Shown here one piece after another: positions 9,000-17,197 of a stretch of DNA of 64,000 nt (position 1 is its first letter; each line of letters begins with the position of its first letter). A program made the position numbers and the translations under genes. Under the pieces are notes generated by a model that searched no databases, was not told the origin of the DNA, and saw only the letters and a list, made by a program, of their open reading frames with translations. The DNA is from Thioalkalivibrio nitratireducens DSM 14787 (GTDB lineage Bacteria > Pseudomonadota > Gammaproteobacteria > Ectothiorhodospirales > Ectothiorhodospiraceae): positions 1,240,001 through 1,304,000 of the forward strand of contig NC_019902.2 of assembly GCF_000321415.2 (NCBI RefSeq), written 5' to 3'.

Positions 9000-9112
9000 G
9001 AAGAAAGCCCCGGAGGGGTGACCCTTCGGGGCTTCTTGTCGCTCGGCACCGACCCGTCCGTGGACCGTCCATGATGCTGCCGGGTCATCCATGACTGCCG
9101 TCTATGGCGACG
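9000..9112 (-). ncRNA. Structured small RNA, copy 2
   Basis: Second copy of the RNA gene at 4296-4403, same strand. Conserved parts are the hairpin CCGTC-GCCATA-GACGG (9113-9098), the GTCA-TGGA-TGAC mini-hairpin, the segment CCGGCAGCATCATGGACGGT and the GTCGG..CCGAGCGAC element. The terminator differs in loop sequence but keeps the stem (AGCCCCG...CGGGGCT, then TTCTT, about 9034-9000). Changes fall mostly in loops and terminator arms, as expected for a structured RNA. It lies upstream of the APS-kinase fusion in the same orientation, so read-through or attenuation into that gene is possible. Length is about 112 nt. Confidence 0.72.
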
Positions 9113-9596
9113 GGCCGATTATCCCGGGTTGTGCTGTGGGAATGCAAGCCCTTGCCACTGGTGTTTACACGGTCGGTTGGGCCGAAGGCGTAACTTCCCG
9201 GGGGCTGGTTGTGTCCCCCGGGATCGGGGGTGGTGTCGGCTTGGGCTCTCGGCGATCCATATCAGGACGGCAGAGCGCAGCGTCATCCGCCGACCGGCGT
9301 TTGTGCCATCCCGGTGCCCGCGGCGCCCCCGGCGTGGGAACGGCGGATGACGGCTTGCAGCCTTGTCCGCCCTACGCTTCTGTCATGGTTGGGGTGGGGC
9401 CGGGATCGGCGCGATACCCCCTCCCCAGCCCTCCCCCGCAAGCGGGGGAGGGGGGGGGTATCGTCAGGGGTGGCGCGGGGCCATGACCGTTAACCCGGTG
9501 CTGCAGGCGGGGAAGCGCCCGTCGTCGATACGAGGCGTTACCATGCGCGTTCGGTGAACCGCGGATCCAATCCGCGCGACAGCAAGGAGCTCAAGC
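9113..9596. repeat. Intergenic repeat region: CGTCATCCGCC inverted repeat and C/G-run hairpin
   Basis: No gene. It holds an inverted pair CGTCATCCGCCG (9281-9292) / CGGCGGATGACG (9341-9352). The same motif family recurs near 11683, 17155, 30200 and 61584. It also holds an 11-bp perfect hairpin CCCTCCCCCGC (9429-9439) / GCGGGGGAGGG (9442-9452) with a 2-nt loop, followed by a G-run to about 9458. A variant of the GTTGTGCC palindrome lies near 9165-9187. Confidence 0.6.
9118..9147 (-). promoter_or_regulatory. Promoter of small RNA copy 2
   Basis: On the minus strand, -35 TTGCAT (9147-9142) and -10 GATAAT (9123-9118) with an 18-bp spacer. Only one base from the -10 consensus. Predicted start is near 9112, at the first hairpin. 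Confidence 0.68.
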
Positions 9597-10187
9597 ATGA
9601 GTGAACGTATTGACCGCCAGGCACTGGATCAGCTCTTTTTCGATGCCCGTACACACAACGAGTGGCAGGATCGTCCGGTCCCCGATGCGTTGCTGCAAGA
9701 GCTATACGACACTTTCCGCTGGGCGCCGACCAGCGCCAACTGCAGCCCGGCCCGGATCGTGTTCGTAAAGAGCCCCGAGGCGAAGGAGAAGCTGCTGCCG
9801 GCACTGATCGAGGGCAATGTCGAGAAGACCCGGGCCGCGCCGGTGACCGCGATCATCGCCTACGATCTGGACTTCCCCGAGTATCTGCCACGACTGTTCC
9901 CGCATACCGATGCCCGTTCGTGGTTCGAGGGGAACGAGCCGCTGATCGAGTCGACGGCGTTCCGCAACGGCAGCCTTCAGGGGGCGTACCTGATTCTGGC
10001 GGCGCGCGCTTTGGGGCTGGACTGTGGCCCGATGTCGGGGTTCGACCCCGAGAAGGTCAACGAGGCTTTCTTTGCCGGTACACGGATCCGTGCGAACTTC
10101 CTGTGCAACCTGGGCTACGGCCGGCCCGAGGCGCTGTTTCCTCGCGGCCCGCGCTTCGATTTCGACGACGTCTGCCGGATCGAGTGA
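9597..10187 (+). CDS. rutE: Nitroreductase-family protein, RutE/HadB-like (malonic semialdehyde reductase type)
   Basis: FMN-dependent nitroreductase fold, 196 aa, matching the RutE subfamily that reduces malonic semialdehyde to 3-hydroxypropionate. The N-terminal [16 protein letters not shown], the FMN-contact [16 protein letters not shown], the segment [19 protein letters not shown], the GPMSGFD loop and NFLCNLGYG near the end are all in place. The start at 9597 has an AAGGAG ribosome site 7 nt upstream. No other rut (pyrimidine catabolism) gene is nearby, so the true substrate is uncertain. It stands alone between repeat-rich gaps. Confidence 0.85.
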   Translation: MSERIDRQALDQLFFDARTHNEWQDRPVPDALLQELYDTFRWAPTSANCSPARIVFVKSPEAKEKLLPALIEGNVEKTRAAPVTAIIAYDLDFPEYLPRLFPHTDARSWFEGNEPLIESTAFRNGSLQGAYLILAARALGLDCGPMSGFDPEKVNEAFFAGTRIRANFLCNLGYGRPEALFPRGPRFDFDDVCRIE

Positions 10188-10504
10188 GGCGGGTCCAACG
10201 GGCGGACGCGTCCGTTGCACGGGCGATCTGTGCAGCCGGCTTGCGTGGGGGATCCAGCGCCGTCGGCACAACCCGGCGGGTTGATACGGGCAGTCCGCGG
10301 TCTGGTTGCCGCCACGGTCATGGCTCAGGCGGCCACTCGAACTGCGACGTTGGAGACGCGCTGGCGGAAGACGCCGAAGGCCGTCATTGGCCGCTCCCGC
10401 GCGGGGGATTGCCCCAGGCTGCCGCTGTAGTCCCGACGCCGCGGCGAATGTGTCCGGCAAGCGGGCGAGGGGGGCTTGCAGGCGCGCTGCGCGCGATCCT
10501 CGCG
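10188..10504. repeat. Intergenic region between rutE-like gene and membrane protein gene
   Basis: No gene is supported. Present: a CAACGG...CCGTTG hairpin just after the rutE stop (about 10193-10217), a partial GGCACAAC motif near 10259, and a variant of the intergenic motif GAAGGCCGTCAT near 10378. The two genes converge here. Confidence 0.45.
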
Positions 10505-11419
10505 TCAACCGGATGTGGGGGGCTGGTTTTCCTGGCGGGCGATCTGCGCCTCGAGGTCCCGGATGCGGGCGCGGATGTCGTCGAGTTCCGCCTGTTTGCG
10601 TTCTTCGCGTGCCTTCAGTAATGCCAGGTAGTAGCGGGGGTAGCGGGCAAGAACCCGCTCGAGCAGGTTGAGCAGCAGCGCGATCCGGTAGGCGCGGGTG
10701 AGCAGTACCCGCAGGCGCACGGTCTGGAAGATCTTGCTGACCTTTGCGAGGCGCAGCGCGCGGAACAGCGCGAGACTGCGCAGAAAGGCGACGAGCGGGA
10801 GCACGATGATCAGCAGGTTGATCCAGTGTTCCCGGGCGTACTGGAGTTTCTTCGGTGCGACCGAGATCATCACCATGAACTCCAGCGCGAACGCCAGCCA
10901 GATCACCGAGGTCAGCGTATGCAGCGTCCACGCGAGGACGGGCGAAGACTCGATCTCCGCGTGAAACAGGAACTCCCCGACGAGCACCGGCAGAATCAGG
11001 AACGCGACGACCAGCATCGGGATCGCGAGGCCCAGTTCGAGCCGGTGGAACAGATTCTCGTCGCGTTGCTGCCAACCGACGCCGGGCAGCCACAGCCAGC
11101 GAGCCGGTGCGTGCGGCGACAGCGCGACTCGCAACGGCGGCAACAGCAGCACCAGCAAGAAACGCTTCCGTGCGGACCGGGCGTCGTCGCGGCGCCAGGA
11201 GATCAGGGCTGGCAGGCTTTCCAGCACGATCAGGATCCAGCACGCGAGCAGGGCCCAGCGCACGCTGTCCACTGCCCAGATGCGGGTGCTGACATCCTCG
11301 GAGACGCCGCCATGTGGCAGCACCAGGCCGAGTAGCAGCAGCATGACGAGCGAAACGAGGAACATGAGTCGCTCGCGCCCGGCAGAGCCGGACCGCGGAC
11401 GCGGGCTGTCGGCTGTCAT
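10505..11419 (-). CDS. Voltage-sensor-like ion channel family membrane protein with C-terminal coiled coil
   Basis: 304 aa; start at 11419 chosen for the GGAGG site 5 nt upstream. Seen: two N-terminal hydrophobic segments (about 20-40, 50-70), then a four-helix set. The last helix region reads FLRSLALFRALRLAKVSK, with basic residues every third to fourth position like an S4 voltage sensor. No pore loop (TVGYG-type) follows. Instead there is a helix and a charged coiled coil rich in Glu/Arg to the C terminus (ARIRDLEAQIARQE). This matches bacterial proteins often called potassium channel or ion transporter. The absence of a pore makes a proton-channel-like or sensor role possible; this is inference. 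Confidence 0.65.
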   Translation of the reverse strand: MTADSPRPRSGSAGRERLMFLVSLVMLLLLGLVLPHGGVSEDVSTRIWAVDSVRWALLACWILIVLESLPALISWRRDDARSARKRFLLVLLLPPLRVALSPHAPARWLWLPGVGWQQRDENLFHRLELGLAIPMLVVAFLILPVLVGEFLFHAEIESSPVLAWTLHTLTSVIWLAFALEFMVMISVAPKKLQYAREHWINLLIIVLPLVAFLRSLALFRALRLAKVSKIFQTVRLRVLLTRAYRIALLLNLLERVLARYPRYYLALLKAREERKQAELDDIRARIRDLEAQIARQENQPPTSG

Positions 11420-11851
11420 TCCGGCCTCCGGAACTCGGGGGGGCATAGGGTACCGGCTCCGCGAGCCGGCTGCCCATCGTCCGGCCGGCCGGCGGGGCCG
11501 GGCGCCGGAGGCGATGCGTCGGGGGTGGTGGGGTGCCGCCGCGCCTGGCAGCGCACCCGTGCGGGTCTGGCGATTACATCGCGACGACGTGAGACGATCC
11601 GCGGTTCGCGTGTCGGCGACGCGTCGGGCGGACGAGCGCAGCGCCCCCGGCCCGGGCGGTCGCGGCAACCCCGGCGCGGGAATCGCGGATGACGGCCTTC
11701 GGCCCCTTTCGCCCCAGGTTTCCGTCGTGGCCGGGAGCGGTGGCCACGCGGCGCCGAGTGGGCGGAGGAATCGTGATCGTCGGCAAATCTGATATCTTCG
11801 GGGCACGACGAAGCCGACTCCAACTCCCGCCCCTAAACCGGATTGCCCCCC
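11420..11851. repeat. Intergenic region with dispersed GCGGATGACG motif
   Basis: Divergent gap of about 430 bp without a gene. It has a member of the intergenic family (GCGGATGACGGCC, about 11689-11701) and CG-rich inverted segments. The promoter for the DUF2868 gene should be near 11770-11840 (ATCTGATATCTTC region), but I cannot define boxes. Confidence 0.45.
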
Positions 11852-13321
11852 GTGACCGCCCCACAGACCCCGTTCCGTCAGCGCCTGCTTGCCGAAGCCG
11901 TGCGCATGGAGGAAGACCGCCTTGGCCGCCTGATCGAAGACCCGGCCGCCGAGGCCCGGGCGCGCGAAGGGGGCGGGGACTTCGAGCAGCGCATTCTCCG
12001 GCGCGCGGTCGCGATGGACCTGGGGCGGCGGCTCGCCACCTCGCTGGAAAACATCCGCCAGGTGCGCTCCTGGCTGCTGGTGCTGGTGTCGGTGCTGGCG
12101 TTCCTGGCGGGAGTTGGCGCCGCCGTGGGCGTGTTCAGCCAGGAATCGCAGATCAATATCCTGTGGGCGCTGTCCGCGTTGCTGGGGCTGCAGTTGCTGA
12201 TGCTGCTGCTATGGCTGGTGCTGATCCTGTACCGTCCCCGCGGAGGAGGGGGGCTGCTCGGGCGGGCCGCGATGGGGATCGTACATCGGCTGGGGCGGCG
12301 CCTGTGCCGTCAGCCCGAGGCCGGCGTGGTGCTGGCCGCGGGCGTGGGGCTGTTGCGCCGCGACGGCCTCGGCAAATGGATCGCGAGCAGCCTCACGCAT
12401 GGACTCTGGTTCCTGTTCTCTCTGGGTGCGCTGCTCGGTTCGATGTTCGCGCTGAGCGTGCGCCAGTACGATTTCGTCTGGGGCACGACCCTGCTGACCG
12501 AGGGCAGCTTCGTGGCACTGGTTGCGATGCTGGGTGCGCCGGCGCAGGGGTTGGGATGGCCGGTGCCGGATCCCGCGGTGGTGATGGCCAGCCGAATCGG
12601 CGAGGCGAGCCCGGCGGGCCGCGAGCTCTGGTCCGCGCTGTTGCTGTCCGCGCTGGTGTTCTACGGCCTGGTGCCGCGGCTGCTGCTGACCGGGCTGAGC
12701 GTGGTGCTCGCGCGGCGTGCGTTGCGGCGGCTGCGGCTGGACACGAGTCTTCCCGGATACGCGCGTCTGTCGGACCGGCTGGGCGCACCGGCACGGTCGA
12801 TCGGGGTGCTCGATCCGCAGCCGCCCGACCCGGGCACGGTCGTACCCGCAGCCCGTGGTCGGCCCGGCCCGGTTCGCGGTCCGGTGCGCCTGATCGGGCT
12901 CGAACTGCAGCGCACGGACGAGGACTGGCCGCCCCGGCTGGCCGGCGTCGACTGGATTCCGGTGGGGCGCGCCGACGACCGTGCCCAGCGCCGGGACGTG
13001 CTCGCGGCGCTGCGGTCGTGGCCGGATACCGAGGGCGTGGTGCTGGTGCTGTGTTCGTTGGCACGAACCCCGGATCGCGGTGCCGAGCGCTTTCTTGCTG
13101 CCGTCTGCGAACAGAGTCCGGTGCCCGTCTGGGCGGTGCTCGACGAGGCGCGGCTGCTGCGTTCCCGCGGCATCGATCCAGCGGCCCGTGCCCGCCAGTG
13201 GCAAGCGGCGGCGGGCCGCGCCGGTCTCGATTACGTGCTGGAGGCGGAGCTGGATGACCCGCGGCATCCGGGTACCCGCGAACTGGCGAATCTGCTCGGA
13301 CAGGGGGTCGCGCCGGCATGA
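11852..13321 (+). CDS. DUF2868 membrane protein
   Basis: 489 aa, conserved in proteobacteria as the partner of DUF3482 GTPases. GTG at 11852 is taken as start; TTG at 11843 is an alternative. A charged N-terminal region (1-65) precedes membrane segments at about 72-95, 105-130, 185-210 and 265-300 (TM pairs around VRSWLLVLVSVLAFLAGVG and ILWALSALLGLQLL). After residue 330 a cytosolic domain is predicted, containing ELQRTDEDWPP and a strand/loop series typical of the family. The stop overlaps the next start (ATGA), so the two are translationally coupled. Function is unknown; co-occurrence suggests a membrane anchor or effector for the GTPase. Confidence 0.85.
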   Translation: MTAPQTPFRQRLLAEAVRMEEDRLGRLIEDPAAEARAREGGGDFEQRILRRAVAMDLGRRLATSLENIRQVRSWLLVLVSVLAFLAGVGAAVGVFSQESQINILWALSALLGLQLLMLLLWLVLILYRPRGGGGLLGRAAMGIVHRLGRRLCRQPEAGVVLAAGVGLLRRDGLGKWIASSLTHGLWFLFSLGALLGSMFALSVRQYDFVWGTTLLTEGSFVALVAMLGAPAQGLGWPVPDPAVVMASRIGEASPAGRELWSALLLSALVFYGLVPRLLLTGLSVVLARRALRRLRLDTSLPGYARLSDRLGAPARSIGVLDPQPPDPGTVVPAARGRPGPVRGPVRLIGLELQRTDEDWPPRLAGVDWIPVGRADDRAQRRDVLAALRSWPDTEGVVLVLCSLARTPDRGAERFLAAVCEQSPVPVWAVLDEARLLRSRGIDPAARARQWQAAAGRAGLDYVLEAELDDPRHPGTRELANLLGQGVAPA

Positions 13322-14721
13322 GCGACCTGCTGAAGATCGTGGTGGTCGGGCATACCAATACCGGCAAGACCTCGCTGCTGCGGACGCTGTCACGGGACGA
13401 GTTCTTCGGCGAGGTGGCCGACGAGCCGGCGACCACCCGGCAGGTTGAGGGCATGCAGCTGCTGCTGTCCGACGGGGAGCCGGTGATGGTATTGCTGGAC
13501 ACTCCGGGACTGGAAGATCCGGACGGGGTGCTGGATCTGCTCGACCGGCTTGCAGGCGACGCGCGCTTCGACGGTCCGGAACGGATCCGGCGCTTCCTGG
13601 CGAGTCCCGAGGCCGGAACGTTGTACGAGCAGGAGGCCAAGGTCCTTCGGCAGATGCTGCAAAGCGATGCCGCGATCTATGTGATCGACAGCACCGAGCA
13701 GGTGCTCGGTAAGTACCGCGAGGAGCTGACGATCCTGACCTACTGCGCGATTCCGGTGTTGCCGATGCTGAACTTCGTCGCCGATCCGGGGAGCCGGGAA
13801 GCCGAGTGGCGGGAGCAGCTCGCGCGGGTGAACCTGCACGCGGTAGTCGCCTTCGACACCGTCGTCTATGACGAGATCGGCGAGCGTCGCCTGTACGAAA
13901 AGCTGCGTACGCTGCTGGACCGCTACGACGAGCCGCTGCGGCGCCTGATCGAGGACCGGCGACGGCACGGTGAATGGCTGCGCCGGGCGGCCTCCGAATA
14001 CCTCGCGGAACTGCTGATTGATACCGCCGCCTGCCTGCGCGTGGTGCCGGGTGATCTGGATGCGACCAAACTGCGTGAGCGCATCCTCCGCAACCAGGAC
14101 GACGTGCGTCAGCGCGAGCAGCGCAGCGTCGACGCGCTGCTGCGCCTGTTCCGCTTCAGCGATGCGCATTACGATCACCACGGCCTGCCACTGGTGAACG
14201 GATCCTGGGGTATGGATCTGTTCAATCCCGATGCGCTGAAATATTACGGACTGCGCATGGGCGGGGGCGCCGCCGCTGGCGCCGCGACCGGGGCGGCAGT
14301 CGATGCTGCGACCTTTGGTGCGACCCTGGGGCTCGGGACGCTGAGCGGGGCGGCAATCGGTGCGCTGCTCGGGACGTCGCTGCCGATGCGTCGACGGATC
14401 TGGGGGCGGCTGCACGGCCTGTCGGAATGGCGGGTATCCGACGAAACCCTGCGCCTGCTGGCGCTGCGCCAGATGACGCTGATCCGGGCTTTGCTGCGCC
14501 GTGGCCACGCCGCACAGGCGCCGCTGTCGTCGAAGGCCGACCCTGACGACCGCTGGACCCGGGGTCCGCTGCCGGCACCGGTGCGCGAGGCGCGGCTGAA
14601 GCCCCAGTGGTCGCGTTTGAATCCGGACGTCTTCGATCCCGAGCGTGGCGATCGTCAGCTGGCGGTCCAGCGCCTGACGGACCAGATCCTCGCCGACCTC
14701 GTCGGCCCGCACGCCGAGTGA
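13318..14721 (+). CDS. DUF3482 GTPase
   Basis: 467 aa. N-terminal Era/HflX-like GTPase domain with G1 GHTNTGKTS (about residues 10-18), a threonine-rich switch (DEPATTRQ), and G3 DTPG (about 61-64). G4 is not clearly NKxD (NFVADPGSR follows MLPML). The C-terminal DUF3482 half contains a Gly/Ala-rich hydrophobic segment (GGGAAAGAATGAAVDAAT, then LGLGTLSGAAIGALLG) that looks membrane-interacting. Starts within the DUF2868 stop. The pair is seen together widely but has no established role. Confidence 0.88.
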   Translation: MSDLLKIVVVGHTNTGKTSLLRTLSRDEFFGEVADEPATTRQVEGMQLLLSDGEPVMVLLDTPGLEDPDGVLDLLDRLAGDARFDGPERIRRFLASPEAGTLYEQEAKVLRQMLQSDAAIYVIDSTEQVLGKYREELTILTYCAIPVLPMLNFVADPGSREAEWREQLARVNLHAVVAFDTVVYDEIGERRLYEKLRTLLDRYDEPLRRLIEDRRRHGEWLRRAASEYLAELLIDTAACLRVVPGDLDATKLRERILRNQDDVRQREQRSVDALLRLFRFSDAHYDHHGLPLVNGSWGMDLFNPDALKYYGLRMGGGAAAGAATGAAVDAATFGATLGLGTLSGAAIGALLGTSLPMRRRIWGRLHGLSEWRVSDETLRLLALRQMTLIRALLRRGHAAQAPLSSKADPDDRWTRGPLPAPVREARLKPQWSRLNPDVFDPERGDRQLAVQRLTDQILADLVGPHAE

Positions 14722-14909
14722 CGGGTCAGCGGTTCCGGTTGCGTTCGGGCGTTGCCGGCACAATTCCCGGCCGGTTATCTGCCGCGGGTCCGGTTGCTAT
14801 TCTTGCGCATGTGCTAGATTCCAGGGCATAGCCCTCGTGCCGGGAGCTTGTCGGTCCCGATGCCGCCGCAGGGCACCGCTGGCCGCCCTGCGAAAAGGAG
14901 TCTGCGCGG

Positions 14910-15491
14910 ATGGAGCAACTACCCAAGGGCCTACAACCCCTGGTCGTGGCGCTGAGCGAGCGCGACTTGTACACGGAGCGCCATTGCGCGCGGGTTACGG
15001 GTATCGCCCTGACGCTGGGGAGCCTCTGCGGCCTGAGCTCGCGGGAACTGCGGCTGCTGCGGATCGGCAGCACGCTGCACGATGTCGGCAAGATCGGGAT
15101 TCCCGACCAGATCCTGCTGAAGCCGGCGCGCCTCGATTCGGACGAATGGACCGTGATGCAGCGCCACGCGGAGCTCGGGCAGAAGATCTGCGATGTCCTG
15201 AATATCCGCAATGCAGACGAGATCGGCCGGGTCGTGCGCCATCACCACGAGGCTTTCGATGGCACCGGGTATCCGGACGGTCTCGCCGGAGCGTCGATCC
15301 CGGTGCAGTCGAGGATCATCGCGATCGCGGACAGCTACGACGCGATGGCCCTCGCCCGGCCATATCATTCCCCGCGTTCCCATGCGCAGGTGATGGAGGT
15401 GCTGTTCGACCAGACGGGCACGAAGTACGACCCGGACATTCTCGACCTGCTGGGCACTTTCATTCACCGTAGCCGGTACCGGGCGGAGTAG
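14910..15491 (+). CDS. HD-GYP domain protein
   Basis: 193 aa, a stand-alone HD-GYP domain, the class that hydrolyses cyclic di-GMP. Seen: HD motif STLHDVGKIGIPD with following KP, the metal-site histidines in VVRHHHEAFDGTGYPDG (the GYP signature itself), and IIAIADSYDAMA. No sensor or receiver domain is attached. Start at 14910 with AAAAGGAG 9 nt upstream. All metal-binding residues expected of an active enzyme appear present, but activity cannot be judged from sequence. Next gene, an M48 protease, follows after 77 bp. Confidence 0.9.
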   Translation: MEQLPKGLQPLVVALSERDLYTERHCARVTGIALTLGSLCGLSSRELRLLRIGSTLHDVGKIGIPDQILLKPARLDSDEWTVMQRHAELGQKICDVLNIRNADEIGRVVRHHHEAFDGTGYPDGLAGASIPVQSRIIAIADSYDAMALARPYHSPRSHAQVMEVLFDQTGTKYDPDILDLLGTFIHRSRYRAE

Positions 15492-15568
15492 GCGGGCTCC
15501 CGGACGTTCGGGACGGCCGTGGCCGCCGCCGGTTGCGGATCCGCGCGCGTCTGGGCAGCATCGGGTAC

Positions 15569-16525
15569 ATGGATCGCGCGGAACTCTCGAGACACCGGCT
15601 CGGCAATGGCGTGCAGACCGTATTGTTGCTGCTGGGTCTGATGGGCTTGCTGGGGGTTATCGGCACGTTGATCGGCGGTCCCTGGTACGGGCTGGTGGCG
15701 ATGGCGCTGGTCGTGCTGCTGTACTTGTTTCACCCGGTGGTGCCGCCGGCGCTGATCCTGCGTCTCTATCGCGCGAGTCGGCTGCAGCCCCGCCACGCCC
15801 CGGCGCTGAACGAGGTGCTGCACGAGCTGGCACGCCGGGCCGAGTTGCCGTCGGTCCCGGCGCTTTATTACCTGCCCATCCCGCTGATGAACGCGTTCTC
15901 GGTGGGTGACCGCCGCGAGGCCGCGATCGCGTTGTCCGACGGCCTGCTGCAACGGTTGACGCTGCGCGAGATCGTCGCGGTGCTGGGGCACGAGGTGAGC
16001 CACATCGCCCACAACGATCTGCGTACGATGACCTTCGCAGATCTCTCTAGCCGCGTGACCGGGCTGTTGTCGCTGCTGGGCCTGTTCCTGCTGGCGGTGA
16101 ATCTGCCGCTGGTGGTGCTGGGCGGCGCGACGATCAGCTGGATGGCGATCGCGCTGCTGGTGTTCGCACCGACGCTCAGCGCGCTCTTGCAATTGGGGCT
16201 GGCGCGCAGCCGCGAATACCAGGCCGACCTGGGAGCCGTGGCGCTCACGGGGGATCCGAAGGGGCTGGCGCTGGCACTGGCCCGACTGGAGCAGGCGCAG
16301 GGTGCGCTGTGGGAACAGGTACTGCTGCCCGGGCGGCGTGTTCCGGAACCCTCCTGGCTGCGTACGCACCCCCCGACGGAGCAGCGGATCGCGCGCCTGA
16401 TGGCACTGGAGTCCCGATCCGAGCGGTATCCGCGGAGTGCGCTCGCTGGCGCCTACGATCCGCGTACCCTGCCGCGCACCGGCGTGCGCGGGCCGCGCTG
16501 GCGCATCGGCGGGTTGTGGTTCTGA
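15569..16525 (+). CDS. HtpX-like M48 family zinc metalloprotease
   Basis: 318 aa inner-membrane protease. Two hydrophobic segments at about residues 15-35 and 38-55, then a cytosolic domain with the zinc motif LGHEVSHIAHND (HExxH), two more membrane helices (about 165-190 and 195-215), and the third zinc ligand Glu in SREYQADLGA. HPPTEQRIARL near the C terminus is the family's HPxxxxR signature. The ATG at 15569 is preferred over a TTG at 15533. Likely a membrane protein quality-control protease; it is not certain to be the HtpX orthologue. Confidence 0.88.
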   Translation: MDRAELSRHRLGNGVQTVLLLLGLMGLLGVIGTLIGGPWYGLVAMALVVLLYLFHPVVPPALILRLYRASRLQPRHAPALNEVLHELARRAELPSVPALYYLPIPLMNAFSVGDRREAAIALSDGLLQRLTLREIVAVLGHEVSHIAHNDLRTMTFADLSSRVTGLLSLLGLFLLAVNLPLVVLGGATISWMAIALLVFAPTLSALLQLGLARSREYQADLGAVALTGDPKGLALALARLEQAQGALWEQVLLPGRRVPEPSWLRTHPPTEQRIARLMALESRSERYPRSALAGAYDPRTLPRTGVRGPRWRIGGLWF

Positions 16526-16613
16526 CCCGCGTCCCCAGACCGGGCGGGAGGTTTCGTGGCTGCGCGCCTGGGCGTACACTGCGGCGCTCGTTCTTGAAAC
16601 CCGGGAAGGCGCA

Positions 16614-17096
16614 ATGCAAATTTCTGCGAACAAGGTGGTCTCCATCGATTACACGCTGACGAACGATCAGGGGCAGGTGCTCGACACCTCCGAGGGCCGG
16701 GAGCCCATGGCCTATCTTCAAGGCCACCGCAACATCATTTCCGGGCTCGAGTCCGCGTTGGAGGGCAAGTCCGCCGGCGACCGCGTGCAAGTCACGGTTG
16801 CGCCCGAACAGGCGTACGGCGAGCGCAATGATGCGCTGCGCCAGGCGGTGCCGCGCACGATGTTCGAGGACGCGGATCAGGTGCAGGTCGGAATGCAGTT
16901 TCAGACGATGACCGAGCAGGGTGCCCAGGTCGTGACGGTGACGGCGGTGGACGCGGAGCACGTGACTGTGGATGCCAACCACCCGCTGGCCGGCGAGACG
17001 CTGACCTTCGACGTGACCATCGTCGACGTGCGCGAGGCCTCCGAAGAGGAACTCGAGCACGGCCATGTGCACGGCCCTGGCGGTCACCAGCACTGA
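16614..17096 (+). CDS. slyD: FKBP-type peptidyl-prolyl isomerase, SlyD-like
   Basis: 160 aa. FKBP domain split by an insert-in-flap chaperone domain, the SlyD arrangement. Seen: VVSIDYTLTNDQGQVLDTS, YLQGHRNIISGLESALEG, the YGERND..AVPRTMF insert region, and a closing VTFDV-like strand. The short C-terminal tail has spaced histidines (HGHVHGPGGHQH), a reduced version of SlyD's metal-binding tail. SlyD also delivers nickel in hydrogenase maturation, which would fit the nickel genes 13 kb away. Start has GGGAAGG upstream. Confidence 0.92.
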   Translation: MQISANKVVSIDYTLTNDQGQVLDTSEGREPMAYLQGHRNIISGLESALEGKSAGDRVQVTVAPEQAYGERNDALRQAVPRTMFEDADQVQVGMQFQTMTEQGAQVVTVTAVDAEHVTVDANHPLAGETLTFDVTIVDVREASEEELEHGHVHGPGGHQH

Positions 17097-17151
17097 GGAC
17101 TTGCGCCCAGACCTGCACCTGCAAACGGCGCGGCGAGCCGGGCGGAACCGC

Positions 17152-17197
17152 GCAGCGTCATCCGCCGGTCGGCGTTGGTGCCGTCCCGGCGCCGCGG
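17152..17197. repeat. CGTCATCCGCC-family intergenic repeat
   Basis: CAGCGTCATCCGCCGGTCGG, matching the unit at 9279-9298 almost base for base. Sits between the convergent slyD and AsmA-like genes. Confidence 0.6.

Noticed and set aside
15533-16645. Large minus-strand frame opposite the HtpX-like gene
   Set aside because: Gln/Arg/His-rich shadow frame with no domain; the plus strand has the HExxH protease.
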